DNA from: Paenibacillus sp. FSL H8-0537
GTDB lineage: Bacteria; Bacillota; Bacilli; Paenibacillales; Paenibacillaceae
Direction: 5' to 3'
Assembly (NCBI RefSeq): GCF_038051995.1
Contig: NZ_CP150290.1
Coordinates: forward strand, 2,966,001-3,030,000
Length of the DNA: 64,000 nucleotides
Position numbers and translations under genes: made by a program
The notes under the pieces: generated by a model
Seen by the model: only the letters and a program-made list of their open reading frames with translations
What the model was told of the DNA's origin: nothing
Database searches by the model: none
In this document: positions 1 through 9,254 of the stretch, piece after piece
Numbering within the stretch: position 1 is the first letter of the stretch
How the letters are laid out: each line of letters opens with the position of its first letter

Positions 1-118
1 GCTTGCGCGCCTTGGCAGCTCGGAAGATATTGCAGCAGCTGTACGTTTTCTGGCGTCTGATGCAGCAGGCTATATGACGGGTCAAACCGTTCATGTAGAT
101 GGCGGCATGTACATGTAA
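1..118 (+). CDS. fabG: 3-oxoacyl-ACP reductase FabG, C-terminal fragment
   Basis: Only the last 38 or so residues are in the window; the gene begins upstream and stops with TAA at 116-118. The visible end contains [17 protein letters not shown] followed by [15 protein letters not shown], which is the typical C-terminus of FabG-type short-chain dehydrogenases. FabG reduces 3-oxoacyl-ACP with NADPH in fatty acid elongation. The next two genes, acpP and fabF, belong to the same pathway, which supports FabG over other members of the short-chain dehydrogenase family. The catalytic Ser-Tyr-Lys residues are outside the window and cannot be checked. Confidence 0.9.
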   Translation, partial: LARLGSSEDIAAAVRFLASDAAGYMTGQTVHVDGGMYM

Positions 119-212
119 TATAGGGACGCAAGGGCTTTGCCGGGAATTAAAACGGTTACGTATGGCATTTTAGTTTTAATTCTCGTATAATACCAAAGAG
201 GAGGTGAACCGG

Positions 213-446
213 ATGTCCGAAGTAATAGATCGCGTAAAACGTATCGTTGTAGACCGCCTAGGTGTAGACGAAGCGGAAGTAACGCTTGAAGCTTCATTTA
301 AAGATGACCTCGGCGCTGACTCGCTCGATGTCGTGGAATTGGTCATGGAGCTTGAAGACGAGTTCGATATGGAGATCTCTGATGAAGATGCAGAGAAAAT
401 CACAACAGTAGGAGAAGTTGTTAAGTACATACAATCTCTTAACTAA
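213..446 (+). CDS. acpP: Acyl carrier protein
   Basis: A 77-residue acidic protein that carries growing acyl chains on a phosphopantetheine arm. The attachment site is the serine of the motif [15 protein letters not shown], preserved here. ATG at 213 is preferred to the in-frame GTG at 204 because AGAGGAGGTGA (197-207) lies 5 bases upstream of 213 and overlaps 204, and because the resulting N-terminus ([12 protein letters not shown]) matches known bacterial ACPs. It sits 94 bp after fabG and is followed by a small hairpin, then fabF, the usual Bacillota arrangement. Confidence 0.97.
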   Translation: MSEVIDRVKRIVVDRLGVDEAEVTLEASFKDDLGADSLDVVELVMELEDEFDMEISDEDAEKITTVGEVVKYIQSLN

Positions 447-456
447 GGAAGCCTGG

Positions 457-478
457 GTCCCGTTGTCACAAACGGGAC
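457..478 (+). terminator. Hairpin after acpP (weak terminator or attenuator)
   Basis: GTCCCGTT and AACGGGAC form an 8-bp stem with a 6-base loop just after acpP. The downstream tract (TTCTCTCC) is pyrimidine-rich but not a clean T run. The hairpin may lower read-through into fabF, giving more ACP than FabF, or may protect the acpP mRNA 3' end. Confidence 0.5.
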
Positions 479-592
479 TTCTCTCCATCTAGGGCATGTG
501 ATTATTTAGAAGAATAAATGAGCGTAAGAGCTATTTATATATAAAAGATACAGCGCAGCAGCGTATATTGCAGTTCATAGAGGTGAATCGAA

Positions 593-1834
593 ATGAAGCA
601 AAGAGTTGTCGTTACAGGTATGGGAGTTATGACTTCCCTCGGATATGAGCTGGAGGAGTTTTGGGGCAATTTGCTCGCAGGCAAGTCCGGTGTGTCCGTT
701 GTGGAAGCGTTCGATTTTTCGGAATACCCAACGTACATTGCCGCAGAAATCAAAAACTTCAGTCCGGAGGAATTCGGATTGGACAAGAAGGAAGCGCGCC
801 GTATGGACCGCTTCGTGCAGTTCGCTGCTGTAGCCAGCCAATTGGCGGTTAAGGATGCGGATTTGAAAATCGGTGAGAATGCTGATGAGGAACGCGTTGG
901 CGTTATGATTGGTTCCGGTATTGGCGGCCTAGGCACTTGGGAAGATCAGCATAATATTTTGCTGGAGAAAGGCCCGAAGCGCGTCAGCCCGTTTTTTATT
1001 CCAATGATGATCGCGAATATGGCATCTGGTCAAGTATCGATGCTTACAGGAGCGAAAGGTCCGAACAGCACAGCGGTTACCGCTTGTGCGACAGGTACTC
1101 ATTCCATTGGCGATTCGTATAAAATGATTATGCGCGGCGACGCTGATGTCATGCTGTGCGGCGGTGCTGAGGCGACTATCCGTCCAACAGGCATGGCTGG
1201 CTTCTGCTCCATGCGCGCCATGTCCGTTCGTAATGATGAGCCGAGTAAGGCAAGCCGGCCTTTCGATAAAGACCGGGATGGTTTCGTTATGGGCGAGGGT
1301 GCAGGCGTGCTCGTATTGGAATCTCTCGAGCATGCTCAAAAACGCGGGGCACGGATTTACGCTGAAATTATTGGCTATGGCATGAGCGGCGACGCGCATC
1401 ATATGACAGAGCCAGATCCAGACGGCGCAGCGCGCTGTATGGTGAAAGCGCTCAAAGATGCTGGAATTGCTCCAGAAGCGGTTGATTATATTAATGCTCA
1501 CGGCACTTCAACGCCAGTAGGCGACCGTTCAGAGACGAAAGCGATTAAGAAAGCATTTGGCGACCACGCTTATAAAGTGGCAGTCAGCTCGACAAAGTCG
1601 ATGACGGGACATCTGCTTGGCGCGGCCGGCGGAGTGGAAGCGGTTATTTTAGGCTTGACGCTGCAAAACGGTATCATTGCACCAACGATTAACTTAGACA
1701 ACCAAGATCCGGAATGTGATTTGGATTATGTGCCGAATGAGCCGCGCAAAGCGGATGTTCGTATCGCAATGTCCAACTCCTTCGGTTTTGGCGGTCATAA
1801 TGCGACGATCGTGATGAAAGTTTATGAAGCATGA
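593..1834 (+). CDS. fabF: 3-oxoacyl-ACP synthase II (FabF)
   Basis: A 413-residue condensing enzyme that extends acyl-ACP with malonyl-ACP in the cytoplasm. The catalytic triad of the thiolase fold is visible: Cys165 in [10 protein letters not shown], His303 in [11 protein letters not shown] and His340 in [12 protein letters not shown]. The C-terminal [13 protein letters not shown] glycine-rich loop is also present. Length is normal for FabF. The start is supported by GAGGTGA six bases before ATG 593. It is 146 bp after acpP and its last 11 bases overlap rnc, so translation of rnc may be coupled to it. Confidence 0.97.
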   Translation: MKQRVVVTGMGVMTSLGYELEEFWGNLLAGKSGVSVVEAFDFSEYPTYIAAEIKNFSPEEFGLDKKEARRMDRFVQFAAVASQLAVKDADLKIGENADEERVGVMIGSGIGGLGTWEDQHNILLEKGPKRVSPFFIPMMIANMASGQVSMLTGAKGPNSTAVTACATGTHSIGDSYKMIMRGDADVMLCGGAEATIRPTGMAGFCSMRAMSVRNDEPSKASRPFDKDRDGFVMGEGAGVLVLESLEHAQKRGARIYAEIIGYGMSGDAHHMTEPDPDGAARCMVKALKDAGIAPEAVDYINAHGTSTPVGDRSETKAIKKAFGDHAYKVAVSSTKSMTGHLLGAAGGVEAVILGLTLQNGIIAPTINLDNQDPECDLDYVPNEPRKADVRIAMSNSFGFGGHNATIVMKVYEA

Positions 1835-2525
1835 TTCCTTAAGCGAGCTGCAGTCGCGTCTGGGGCTACGCTTCAAACAACATAGGCTGCTGAAGCAAGC
1901 TTTCACGCATACGTCGTATGTAAATGAGCATAAGCATGGCACAATCGAGCATAATGAGCGTTTGGAATTTTTGGGCGATGCGGTATTGCAGCTGCTCGTC
2001 TCAGAATTTCTGTTTCGCTCCTATCCACGCCGGCCAGAGGGCGAGCTTACGCGTATGCGCGCCTCGGTCGTATGTGAACCGTCACTTGCCCTTTTTGCAG
2101 AGCGGCTTGCTCTTGGCGCCTACGTCCTGCTGGGACGAGGCGAAGAGCAGCTTGGCGGCAGACAAAGACCGGCGCTGCTGGCGGATTTGTTTGAAGCGTT
2201 TGTCGGTGCGATTTTTCTCGATGCAGGTATGGACCGGGCCCGTGCTTTTCTCGAAGAGCATGTGTTTCCATTCATTGAATCGAACGATTATGGCCTGCTC
2301 GTGAAGGATTTCAAATCCAAGCTGCAGGAGCGCGCCCAGCATCATGGGCTCGGTACGGTAGAATACCGGATTACCGAGGAGCGCGGACCGGCGCATGATC
2401 GCGAGTTTGTCGTGGAAGTGATTTTGGGTGATGCCAGATGCGGCAGCGGCAGCGGTCGGACGAAGAAGGAAGCGGAGCAGCGCGCAGCGGAAGAAGCGTG
2501 GCACTCCCTTTCCGCTCAGCCGTAA
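1824..2525 (+). CDS. rnc: Ribonuclease III
   Basis: A 233-residue double-stranded-RNA endonuclease that processes rRNA precursors and structured mRNAs. The N-terminal RNase III domain has the signature [14 protein letters not shown] (acidic metal ligands Glu48 and Asp52) and a second acidic cluster in [15 protein letters not shown]-terminal double-stranded RNA binding domain spans roughly residues 158-230 and ends in [20 protein letters not shown] 1824 overlaps the end of fabF by 11 bp. In Bacillus the next gene is smc; here a reverse-strand kinase gene is inserted between them. Confidence 0.97.
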   Translation: MKHDSLSELQSRLGLRFKQHRLLKQAFTHTSYVNEHKHGTIEHNERLEFLGDAVLQLLVSEFLFRSYPRRPEGELTRMRASVVCEPSLALFAERLALGAYVLLGRGEEQLGGRQRPALLADLFEAFVGAIFLDAGMDRARAFLEEHVFPFIESNDYGLLVKDFKSKLQERAQHHGLGTVEYRITEERGPAHDREFVVEVILGDARCGSGSGRTKKEAEQRAAEEAWHSLSAQP

Positions 2526-2540
2526 AGAGGATGCTATAGG

Positions 2541-2583
2541 AAGAGGCTACTGGGATTGTTACAAATCCCGGTAGCCTCTTCTT
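2541..2583 (+). terminator. Strong hairpin terminator of the fabF-rnc unit
   Basis: AGAGGCTAC and GTAGCCTCT, extended inward by TGGGATT and AATCCCG, form a stem of about 17 bp (one G-T pair) followed by CTTCTTT. It lies between convergent genes (rnc on the plus strand, the APH-like kinase on the minus strand) and could block read-through from both, although the T-rich tail is only on the plus strand side. Confidence 0.8.
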
Positions 2584-2592
2584 TAAATATGA

Positions 2593-3591
2593 CTATGTAT
2601 AAGGTGCTAACAACCCTCTTAGATGACCTTCATTACGCTCCAACCAATTATCTCGCTCAATTAATTGATTCGCGATGTAAGCAAAAGCGGTAGAAATGTC
2701 CTTTCCTGCCCTATTTTGTCCAATATATATGTGTAGGACCGCAATATGGTACAAACGGGTTAACGTGCGTAGTTGGCTCAATTCCTCAGATGACAAGGTC
2801 CGAAACGATGCATACCCTTCAATAAACGCTGCCGACATTTCAAGTGAACCGCCAGACATCTGGAGTACATGGTTGAGGCTAATTACAAATTCCAAAAATG
2901 AGATATCGACCGCGAGGAAATCAAAGTCCAAGACTCCCGTAATGCAGCGGTCTACGGATAATAAGTTGAATACTAATAAGTCGTGATGGACCAACTGCAG
3001 GGGTAAGGATAATAAAGCCTTACGATTTGTCTCAACTGAAATCAGTGCTTCGTTATAATAATGTTTTTGCTCGTCTGTAACGGGGAAAGGAGGTTTTTTC
3101 CAGAAAGAAGCTGTAATTTCTTCCGTAGCAAGTGGATGTAGCTGATACAAGTTAGTAAATGGAATTCCATCATATTTAATATTCTTTGGTCGTTCATATT
3201 CACTAAGCCTTGCACTAACTTCACCGACGACGCGGCCAAATAAGTAAGCATCATCAGGTGTTTGAATTGGCGGAGCTGTTCCTTGAAGAAAGGTTACAAG
3301 AGCACCTAATGATCCGTCTGATAACGTCACATACAAGTGTCCATTTTGTGTTGGCAGAAACGAAGGGATATTAAAGGAAAGATTTGAGCGTAATAAAAAA
3401 GATGTCACATCCATTTCTAAGTGCAAGCTTTCTGGAGTCTTGGTATAAAGGTCATAATGACGTGCTACGTATTTTTGGTCGTTTACCGTTACGAAACAGG
3501 TTGTATTAGTTAGCCCGAAGGGCACGGGTTCCGTTTTTACAATATCTAAAGGGAAATAATGCTCGATAATGGCCTGCAATGCGTGTGTCAT
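2593..3591 (-). CDS. APH-fold kinase, homoserine kinase type II-like
   Basis: A 332-residue protein of the aminoglycoside phosphotransferase/homoserine kinase II fold. Visible hallmarks are PFGLTNTTCFV with KYVARHYD in the nucleotide-binding N lobe, the catalytic loop VHHDLLVFNLL (His202, Asp204, Asn209) and the metal-binding GVLDFDFLAVD (Asp222, Asp224). All catalytic acids remain, so it is probably active on a small-molecule hydroxyl; the substrate cannot be told from sequence. The start has GGAGGA nine bases upstream on the minus strand. It is reverse-oriented between rnc and smc and visibly richer in A and T than its neighbours, suggesting later acquisition. A role in antibiotic resistance should not be assumed. 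Confidence 0.8.
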   Translation of the reverse strand: MTHALQAIIEHYFPLDIVKTEPVPFGLTNTTCFVTVNDQKYVARHYDLYTKTPESLHLEMDVTSFLLRSNLSFNIPSFLPTQNGHLYVTLSDGSLGALVTFLQGTAPPIQTPDDAYLFGRVVGEVSARLSEYERPKNIKYDGIPFTNLYQLHPLATEEITASFWKKPPFPVTDEQKHYYNEALISVETNRKALLSLPLQLVHHDLLVFNLLSVDRCITGVLDFDFLAVDISFLEFVISLNHVLQMSGGSLEMSAAFIEGYASFRTLSSEELSQLRTLTRLYHIAVLHIYIGQNRAGKDISTAFAYIANQLIERDNWLERNEGHLRGLLAPYT

Positions 3592-3967
3592 TAAAGCGAC
3601 TCCTCCTATCTATATTCCTTATTATTCGACGTTGTATTTTTATATTCCTTGCTATCGTGGTAGGGAAACTGTGTCGGGCTTTTGTCCAGCACGATAGAAC
3701 CAGACAGGTAAAAGGCAACGAAGCTTTGTCCAGCTTTGTTGTACCGGGGCGTCCATGCCCAAGAACGCATAATGATGTAAGTAAGGATCAGTTTTTTCTA
3801 CCCTGTGCCTTATTTTCTCATAATGCAACGCGCCTCTAAAGGACGACTCTACCCGTCTCACTTTGGTTGGAAGGAGAGGATGGGGCTATGGTAGCGGAGA
3901 GCTTAAAGTGAGGTTATCCGGCGTCTGTATTTTGTGGTACAATAGCGGGTGAGGTGAAAGACAATTT
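3592..3967. other. Intergenic region between the kinase gene and smc
   Basis: 376 bp without a supportable gene. It holds the kinase ribosome binding site (minus strand, 3600-3605), a repeated TATATTCCTT about 30 bp apart near 3610-3650, an imperfect hairpin CAACGAAGC/GCTTTGTTG at 3716-3741, and the smc promoter near its right end. Short open frames here lack ribosome sites and recognisable sequence. Confidence 0.6.
3914..3943 (+). promoter_or_regulatory. Predicted sigma-A promoter for smc-ftsY
   Basis: An extended -10 element TGGTACAAT (3935-3943) is preceded 18 bp upstream by TTATCC, a poor -35. Transcription would start near 3950, just before the smc ribosome binding site GAGGTGA. The extended TG motif may compensate for the weak -35. 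Confidence 0.55.
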
Positions 3968-6900
3968 ATGTTCCTTAAGCGTATTGAACTAGCAGGTTTT
4001 AAATCGTTTGCCGATAAGACGGAGATGGAATTCGTCACGGGGATTACGGCAGTCGTCGGTCCCAACGGCAGCGGCAAAAGCAATATTTCCGACGGCATCC
4101 GCTGGGTGCTGGGCGAGCAAAGCGCCAAAAGTCTTCGCGGCGGCAAAATGGAAGATATTATTTTTGCCGGAAGCGACGCGCGCAAAGCAGTCAATTATGG
4201 TGAAGTGTCGCTGACGCTCGACAATACGGATGGAGCACTGCCACTGGAGTACAATGAAGTGACAGTAACCCGCCGTGTCCATCGCAGCGGTGACAGTGAA
4301 TATATGATTAACAAGCAATCATGCCGGCTCAAGGATATTACCGAGCTGTTTATGGATACGGGAATCGGCAAGGAAGCTTATTCGATTATCGGACAAGGCC
4401 GAATTGAGGAAATACTAAGTACAAGGTCTGAGGACCGCCGTGGTATTTTTGAAGAGGCTTCCGGTATCGTTAAATATAAATCGCGCAAGCGGGAAGCGCA
4501 GAAGAAGCTTGATGAGACGGAGCAGAACCTGCTGCGCATTCACGATTTGGTTACTGAGCTTGAGGACCAGGTTGGGCCGCTCAAGGAGCAATCGGAGAAA
4601 GCGATTCATTATAAAGCGCTGCGAGAGCAGCTGCGTACGAAAGAAATTTCCATGTACGTTCATAACATTGATTCGGTCCATAAATCTTGGTCGGAGGCGA
4701 ATGCCAAGCTTGAGGTGCTCAAGCAAAGCGAGCTGGAACTGTCAACGGTTGTGAGCAAGCATGATGCGCATTTGGAGAAGGATCGCCTTGCGCTGCGCGC
4801 AATCGAGGAGAAGCTTGACCGTCTTCATGAAGCGATGCTGCAATACAGCGAGGATTATGAGAAATGCGAAGGCTACGGCGAGGTTTTGAAGGAGCGCAAA
4901 CGCAATCTGGAGCATAACAAGGCACAGCTTGTGGAATCCGCTGCGTCGCAGGATGCCCGCATTGGCACGCTGATGCAGGAGGAAGCTGAATTCCGCAGCC
5001 GTGCGGCTGGTCTGGAGCTGCAGCTGGCCGATTTGAAAGCAAAGCTGACTGAGGAGGAAGACCGTCTTATTGGTGTTGTTGGCGGGGCTGCTCCTGATGC
5101 TGAGGAGACGCTGAAGGGCGAGCTGCTTGATGTGCTTAGCGCGATGGCGGAGCTGCGCAATGAAATTCGTTATGCCCAGCAGCAGAAGGAAGCTGTTGGT
5201 CGGCGGATGGAGCGCCTTGGCGAGGATGAGCTGAAGTGGAAAGAGCAGAAGCGGAAAAGTGGGGCTAGACGCGCGCAGCTGGAAGCACAGCTGGAATCGA
5301 TTTTGAAAGATATCAATGGTGCTCGTAACAAATACATAGATGAGGCTGAAAAAGCGAAGCAGACTGGCCAGTATGTGGATGAAGCGGCTGCAGCTATTCG
5401 CAAATGGGAGCAAAAAATCGATGCCAGCATTTCCCGTCGCGATACGATGAAGGAAATGCAGGATGCACTCGACGGCTTTATGCACGGCGTTCGGGAAGTG
5501 CTCAAAGCATCGCGCCGCACATCCGGCGGCATTAGCGGCGTTCATGGCGCGGTAGCCGAGCTAGTGCGCGTGCCAGAGCGGATCGAGGTTGCGGTTGAAA
5601 CGGCGCTTGGCGGGGCACTTCAGCATGTGGTCATGGAGGATGAGAAGACAGCTCGCGCGGCAATCGCATTTCTGAAGCAGCGTCAGTTGGGCCGAGCTAC
5701 CTTCCTGCCTCTCGATGTCATTCGCGCAAGGCAAGTGCCTGAGCATGACAGACGCCTGGCTGAAAACGCAGAAGGTTTTGTAGGCGTTGCGGCCGATTTA
5801 GTCTCTTGCGACCCGCAATATAAGTCTATTATTCAAAATTTGCTCGGCAATGTATTGCTTGCAGAAAATTTGGAGCAGGCGAACCGTATTGCCTCTAAAT
5901 GCCAATATCGCTACCGGGTTGTAACGCTAGAGGGCGATGTTGTAAATGCCGGAGGTTCGATGACAGGCGGAAGCTTGCAGAAGAAAGGCGCAAGCTTGCT
6001 TGGACGGCAGCGGCAAATTGAAGGACTCGATCAGGAAATTACGGCAGCCGAGGCCACGATGAAGCAGCTTCGCGACAAGCTCAGCGATCTTCGCAAGGAG
6101 CAATCGATCCGATCGCAAAATATGGAGGAGCTGCGTTCTCGTTCGGAGCAATCGCGTATTGACGAGCAGCAGGTGCGGGCCGAGCTTCAACAGATGCTGT
6201 CTGAGGAAAAGCAGCTTAATGAGCAGGAACAGCTGTATTCGGCTGATCGCAGCAGCCATCTGGCGGAGCAGCAAACGATGCAGGCTACAACCGAGGAGGC
6301 GCAGGCAAAGCTTGAGAAGCTGGTAGCAGACGAGGCTAGGCTGCAGGAGGCGATCAAGCTTGCTGAGGAGCGCCGCAAAGCGAGCGAAACGGCGAAGGAA
6401 GCGCTGCAAGGCCAACTGACGGATTTGAAAATCAGCTCAGCCAAGACGGATCAAGAGAAGCAGTCGTTTGAAGACCAAGCCGCCCGTGTTCGAGCTGATA
6501 TTGTAAGGGCGAAGCAGGAGCTTGGCAATGTCCGTTCCCTGCTTGCACAGCAGGAAGAGGAGATTACTCGCCATGCGGAGGAAAGCGTTCAGCAGGTGGA
6601 GCAGCTAAATCATTTGAAGCTTAAGAAGCAGGAATGCTCGGAGCAGACGGATTTGCAGCGCTCGGCGAGAGCGGACAGAATTCGAGAGCTGGAACATGGC
6701 GAGAGCGAGACGAAGGAGCAGCGCACGCAGCTCCGGCAAATCGAGGAGCAGCTGCGCCAAAATGAAATCGCCGCGAATCGTCTTGATGTGGAGCTCGACA
6801 ATTTGCTGCGCAAGCTCAGCGAGGAATACGAGCTGAGCATTGAGCTGGCGAGGGAGCAGTACCCTGTGCCTGAGGATGTCATTGGCACACAAAATCTGGT

Positions 6901-7546
6901 TCGTGATTTGAAACGTCAAATTACGATGCTTGGCGATGTGAATCTTGGCGCTATTGACGAGTATGAGCGCGTCAAGGAGCGTTATGAGTTTTTATCGGAG
7001 CAGAAGGATGATCTGGTGGAAGCGAAAACGACGCTTTATCAAGTTATTCGCGAGATGGACGAGGAAATGTCGAAACGATTCAAAACGACATTTGAAGCAA
7101 TTAGGGGCCACTTCAGCATTGTGTTTGCAAAGCTGTTCGGCGGCGGCCGGGCAGATCTTGTTCTGGTTGAGCCGGATCGCGTGCTTGATACAGGCATAGA
7201 CATTGTTGCTCAGCCGCCTGGCAAGAAGCTGCAAAACCTGCAGCTGCTCTCTGGCGGCGAGCGTGCGCTTACGGCAATTGCGCTATTGTTTGCTATTTTG
7301 CAGGTGAAGCCCGTGCCTTTCTGTGTATTGGATGAGGTAGAAGCAGCGCTTGATGAGGCTAACGTATCCAGATTTGCCCAATATTTGCGTGAGTTTTCCG
7401 AGCTGACGCAGTTTATCGTCGTTACCCACCGCAAAGGCACGATGGAGGAAGCGGATGTGCTGTATGGCGTAACGATGGAGGAAGGCGGCGTATCGAAGCT
7501 CGTATCGGTGCGTCTGGAGGAGGAAGCGGAGCAGGCTACCGCGTAG
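3968..7546 (+). CDS. smc: Chromosome segregation ATPase SMC
   Basis: A 1192-residue structural-maintenance-of-chromosomes protein, full length for the family. The N-terminal head has Walker A GPNGSGKSN at residues 31-39. Two long coiled coils (about 170-500 and 680-1020) flank a globular hinge around 520-640 with GVHGAVAELV and GGSMTGGSLQKKG. The C-terminal head has the ABC signature LQLLSGGERALTA and Walker B FCVLDEVEAALDEAN. The dimer binds ScpA and ScpB and organises the chromosome near the origin. ATG 3968 follows GAGGTGA by ten bases. ftsY follows after 62 bp, as in Bacillus. Confidence 0.98.
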   Translation: MFLKRIELAGFKSFADKTEMEFVTGITAVVGPNGSGKSNISDGIRWVLGEQSAKSLRGGKMEDIIFAGSDARKAVNYGEVSLTLDNTDGALPLEYNEVTVTRRVHRSGDSEYMINKQSCRLKDITELFMDTGIGKEAYSIIGQGRIEEILSTRSEDRRGIFEEASGIVKYKSRKREAQKKLDETEQNLLRIHDLVTELEDQVGPLKEQSEKAIHYKALREQLRTKEISMYVHNIDSVHKSWSEANAKLEVLKQSELELSTVVSKHDAHLEKDRLALRAIEEKLDRLHEAMLQYSEDYEKCEGYGEVLKERKRNLEHNKAQLVESAASQDARIGTLMQEEAEFRSRAAGLELQLADLKAKLTEEEDRLIGVVGGAAPDAEETLKGELLDVLSAMAELRNEIRYAQQQKEAVGRRMERLGEDELKWKEQKRKSGARRAQLEAQLESILKDINGARNKYIDEAEKAKQTGQYVDEAAAAIRKWEQKIDASISRRDTMKEMQDALDGFMHGVREVLKASRRTSGGISGVHGAVAELVRVPERIEVAVETALGGALQHVVMEDEKTARAAIAFLKQRQLGRATFLPLDVIRARQVPEHDRRLAENAEGFVGVAADLVSCDPQYKSIIQNLLGNVLLAENLEQANRIASKCQYRYRVVTLEGDVVNAGGSMTGGSLQKKGASLLGRQRQIEGLDQEITAAEATMKQLRDKLSDLRKEQSIRSQNMEELRSRSEQSRIDEQQVRAELQQMLSEEKQLNEQEQLYSADRSSHLAEQQTMQATTEEAQAKLEKLVADEARLQEAIKLAEERRKASETAKEALQGQLTDLKISSAKTDQEKQSFEDQAARVRADIVRAKQELGNVRSLLAQQEEEITRHAEESVQQVEQLNHLKLKKQECSEQTDLQRSARADRIRELEHGESETKEQRTQLRQIEEQLRQNEIAANRLDVELDNLLRKLSEEYELSIELAREQYPVPEDVIGTQNLVRDLKRQITMLGDVNLGAIDEYERVKERYEFLSEQKDDLVEAKTTLYQVIREMDEEMSKRFKTTFEAIRGHFSIVFAKLFGGGRADLVLVEPDRVLDTGIDIVAQPPGKKLQNLQLLSGGERALTAIALLFAILQVKPVPFCVLDEVEAALDEANVSRFAQYLREFSELTQFIVVTHRKGTMEEADVLYGVTMEEGGVSKLVSVRLEEEAEQATA

Positions 7547-7608
7547 CTTGCGGCTTTAAGAATGAGGAAAGAATACATGATAGTTACGAAGACGGAGGAG
7601 CAATCGCG

Positions 7609-8622
7609 ATGAGTTTTTTCAAAAGATTGAAGGAAAGCATCGCTTCCAAGACGGAAGCGGTCACGACGATATTTAAAGAAGGGTTGTCCAAAACCCGTAC
7701 AGCGTTTGTTGAAAAGGTAGAAGAGCTCATTACGCGCCGGAAAAAGATTGACGAGGAGTTTTACGAGGAGCTTGAGGAAATTTTGATCGGTGCCGATGTA
7801 GGCGTCAATACCGTGATGAAGCTGATTGACGAGCTGCGCGCGGAAGTGAAAAAACGCAAAATCGAAGATGCGGCTGATTTGCAGCCGGTATTGTCAGAAA
7901 AGCTGGTTGAGCTGCTCAAGGGTGATGACAATGAGAAAACTGCCCTTCGCATGTCAGGCAGCGGCATTACGGTTATTTTGTTCGTTGGCGTCAATGGCGT
8001 TGGTAAAACGACGACGATTGGCAAGCTGGCTCATAAGTTTAAAAATGAGGGCAAAAGCGTTCTGCTGGCGGCGGGCGATACGTTCCGCGCCGGTGCCATT
8101 GAGCAGCTTGAGGTGTGGGGCCAGCGCGTAGGCGTTGACGTCATTAAGCAGCAGTCTGGCTCCGATCCCGCGGCGGTTATGTTCGATGCGGTGCAGGCGG
8201 CGAAGCAGCGCGGCGTAGATATTTTGCTCTGCGACACCGCTGGAAGGCTGCAAAACAAGTCCAACTTGATGGAAGAGCTCAATAAAATTTTCCGCGTCAT
8301 TCAGCGTGAAATTCCGGATGCGCCTCATGAGGTGCTGCTCGTCCTCGATGCGACAACTGGTCAAAATGCACTCAGCCAAGCGAAGCTGTTCGGCGAGAAA
8401 AGCGGCGTAACCGGCCTCGTATTGACGAAGCTTGATGGTACGGCTAAAGGCGGCATCGTCATTGCTATCCGCAATGAGCTTAATTTGCCTGTCAAGCTGG
8501 TTGGCTTGGGCGAGAAGATGACGGATTTGCAGCAGTTTGATTCGGAGCAGTTTGTTCACGCTTTGTTTGCTGGTCTAATTAAAGATCAAGAAGAGCCGGA
8601 AGAGGCTGAAACGCAGCAATAA
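7609..8622 (+). CDS. ftsY: Signal recognition particle receptor FtsY
   Basis: A 337-residue SRP GTPase that docks Ffh-ribosome complexes at the membrane translocon. It has a four-helix N domain (residues 1-100) and a G domain with GVNGVGKTTTIGKLA from residue 127, DTAGRLQNK, and TKLDGTAKGG. The acidic N-terminal A domain of E. coli FtsY is missing, as is usual in Bacillota. The start is supported by GGAGGA upstream of ATG 7609. A palindromic repeat follows the stop codon and may terminate the smc-ftsY transcript. Confidence 0.97.
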   Translation: MSFFKRLKESIASKTEAVTTIFKEGLSKTRTAFVEKVEELITRRKKIDEEFYEELEEILIGADVGVNTVMKLIDELRAEVKKRKIEDAADLQPVLSEKLVELLKGDDNEKTALRMSGSGITVILFVGVNGVGKTTTIGKLAHKFKNEGKSVLLAAGDTFRAGAIEQLEVWGQRVGVDVIKQQSGSDPAAVMFDAVQAAKQRGVDILLCDTAGRLQNKSNLMEELNKIFRVIQREIPDAPHEVLLVLDATTGQNALSQAKLFGEKSGVTGLVLTKLDGTAKGGIVIAIRNELNLPVKLVGLGEKMTDLQQFDSEQFVHALFAGLIKDQEEPEEAETQQ

Positions 8623-8635
8623 ATCAGCTTTTTGA

Positions 8636-8736
8636 AAATATAAGCGGAGTATAGGTTTCCCCTTATACTCCGCTTATATTTCACCGCGAAACGTTAGCTT
8701 TACCACCTGAGGACGGCTTTCGGCCGTTTACGCTTG
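8636..8736 (+). repeat. Dispersed palindromic repeat, copy A
   Basis: A perfect 18-bp inverted repeat (arms 8636-8653 and 8664-8681, 10-base loop, beginning AAATATAAG and ending CTTATATTT) is followed by a conserved tail that includes CCACCTGAGGACGGC and CCGTTTACGCTTG. The same layout recurs at 11247-11345 and, inverted, at 15801-15898. The long stem may also terminate smc-ftsY transcripts. No gene is present in the 240-bp gap that contains it. Confidence 0.75.
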
Positions 8737-8776
8737 GCCTGAAATGCATGTATTTCAAGCTGACAAGGTTGAAAGC

Positions 8777-8806
8777 TTGACAGTGCCTGCTTCAATCGTG
8801 TAAGAT
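8777..8806 (+). promoter_or_regulatory. Predicted sigma-A promoter for ylxM-ffh
   Basis: TTGACA at 8777-8782 and TAAGAT at 8801-8806 with an 18-bp spacer. The -35 is a perfect match to the sigma-A consensus and the element lies about 55 bp before the ylxM start. Confidence 0.6.
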
Positions 8807-8862
8807 AAGAGACGTTGCTTAAGGTGTAAAGGATTTACCCTTGACGGGAAGGAGCAAAGGTC

Positions 8863-9231
8863 ATGAATGTTAGTGAACCAGACGCCCTTGCGAAGACGAC
8901 CCGAATTAATTTATTATTTGACTTTTATGAGCCCTTGCTTACTGAGAAGCAGAGGACTTCACTTAAATATTATTTTCACGATGATTTCTCGCTTGGGGAA
9001 ATTGCAGCGGAATCCGGCATTAGCAGGCAGGCGGTTTATGAGCATGTGAAGCGCGCGGTGCAGGTGCTTGAAAGCTACGAAGGCAAGCTTCGCTTGCTGG
9101 AGAAGCATGAAGCATTGCAGCAGCTTGCCGAACATTTGGAAAGTAGCGTAACAGAGCTTTCCCTTGGAACAGATGCCAAGCAGGGAATTCTAGATATAAT
9201 TGAGCAATTAATAACGACGAACAACAGGTAA
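8863..9231 (+). CDS. ylxM: YlxM-family helix-turn-helix protein
   Basis: A 122-residue all-helical protein with a sigma-factor-region-4-like helix-turn-helix: LTEKQRTSLKYYFHDDFSLG then EIAAESGISRQAVYEHVKRA. Proteins of this family (UPF0122) are encoded directly before ffh in many Gram-positive bacteria and are associated with the SRP pathway; the precise role is less well established than that of Ffh or FtsY. ATG 8863 has AAGGAG upstream. The 23-bp gap to ffh supports co-transcription. Confidence 0.9.
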   Translation: MNVSEPDALAKTTRINLLFDFYEPLLTEKQRTSLKYYFHDDFSLGEIAAESGISRQAVYEHVKRAVQVLESYEGKLRLLEKHEALQQLAEHLESSVTELSLGTDAKQGILDIIEQLITTNNR

Positions 9232-9254
9232 GGAAATAACGGAGGTGATGGATC

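Noticed and set aside
186..191. Perfect TATAAT before acpP
   Set aside because: The start of transcription would fall inside the ribosome binding site and no -35 is found at the proper distance.
929..1501. Antisense open frame inside fabF
   Set aside because: No ribosome site, His/Cys-rich composition typical of shadow frames.
2593..3591. Calling the APH-fold gene an aminoglycoside resistance gene
   Set aside because: Its N-terminal half is more like homoserine kinase type II, and substrate specificity cannot be read from the sequence.
4742..5545. Antisense open frame of 267 codons inside smc
   Set aside because: It mirrors the biased codon use of the smc coiled coil; no ribosome site or domain.
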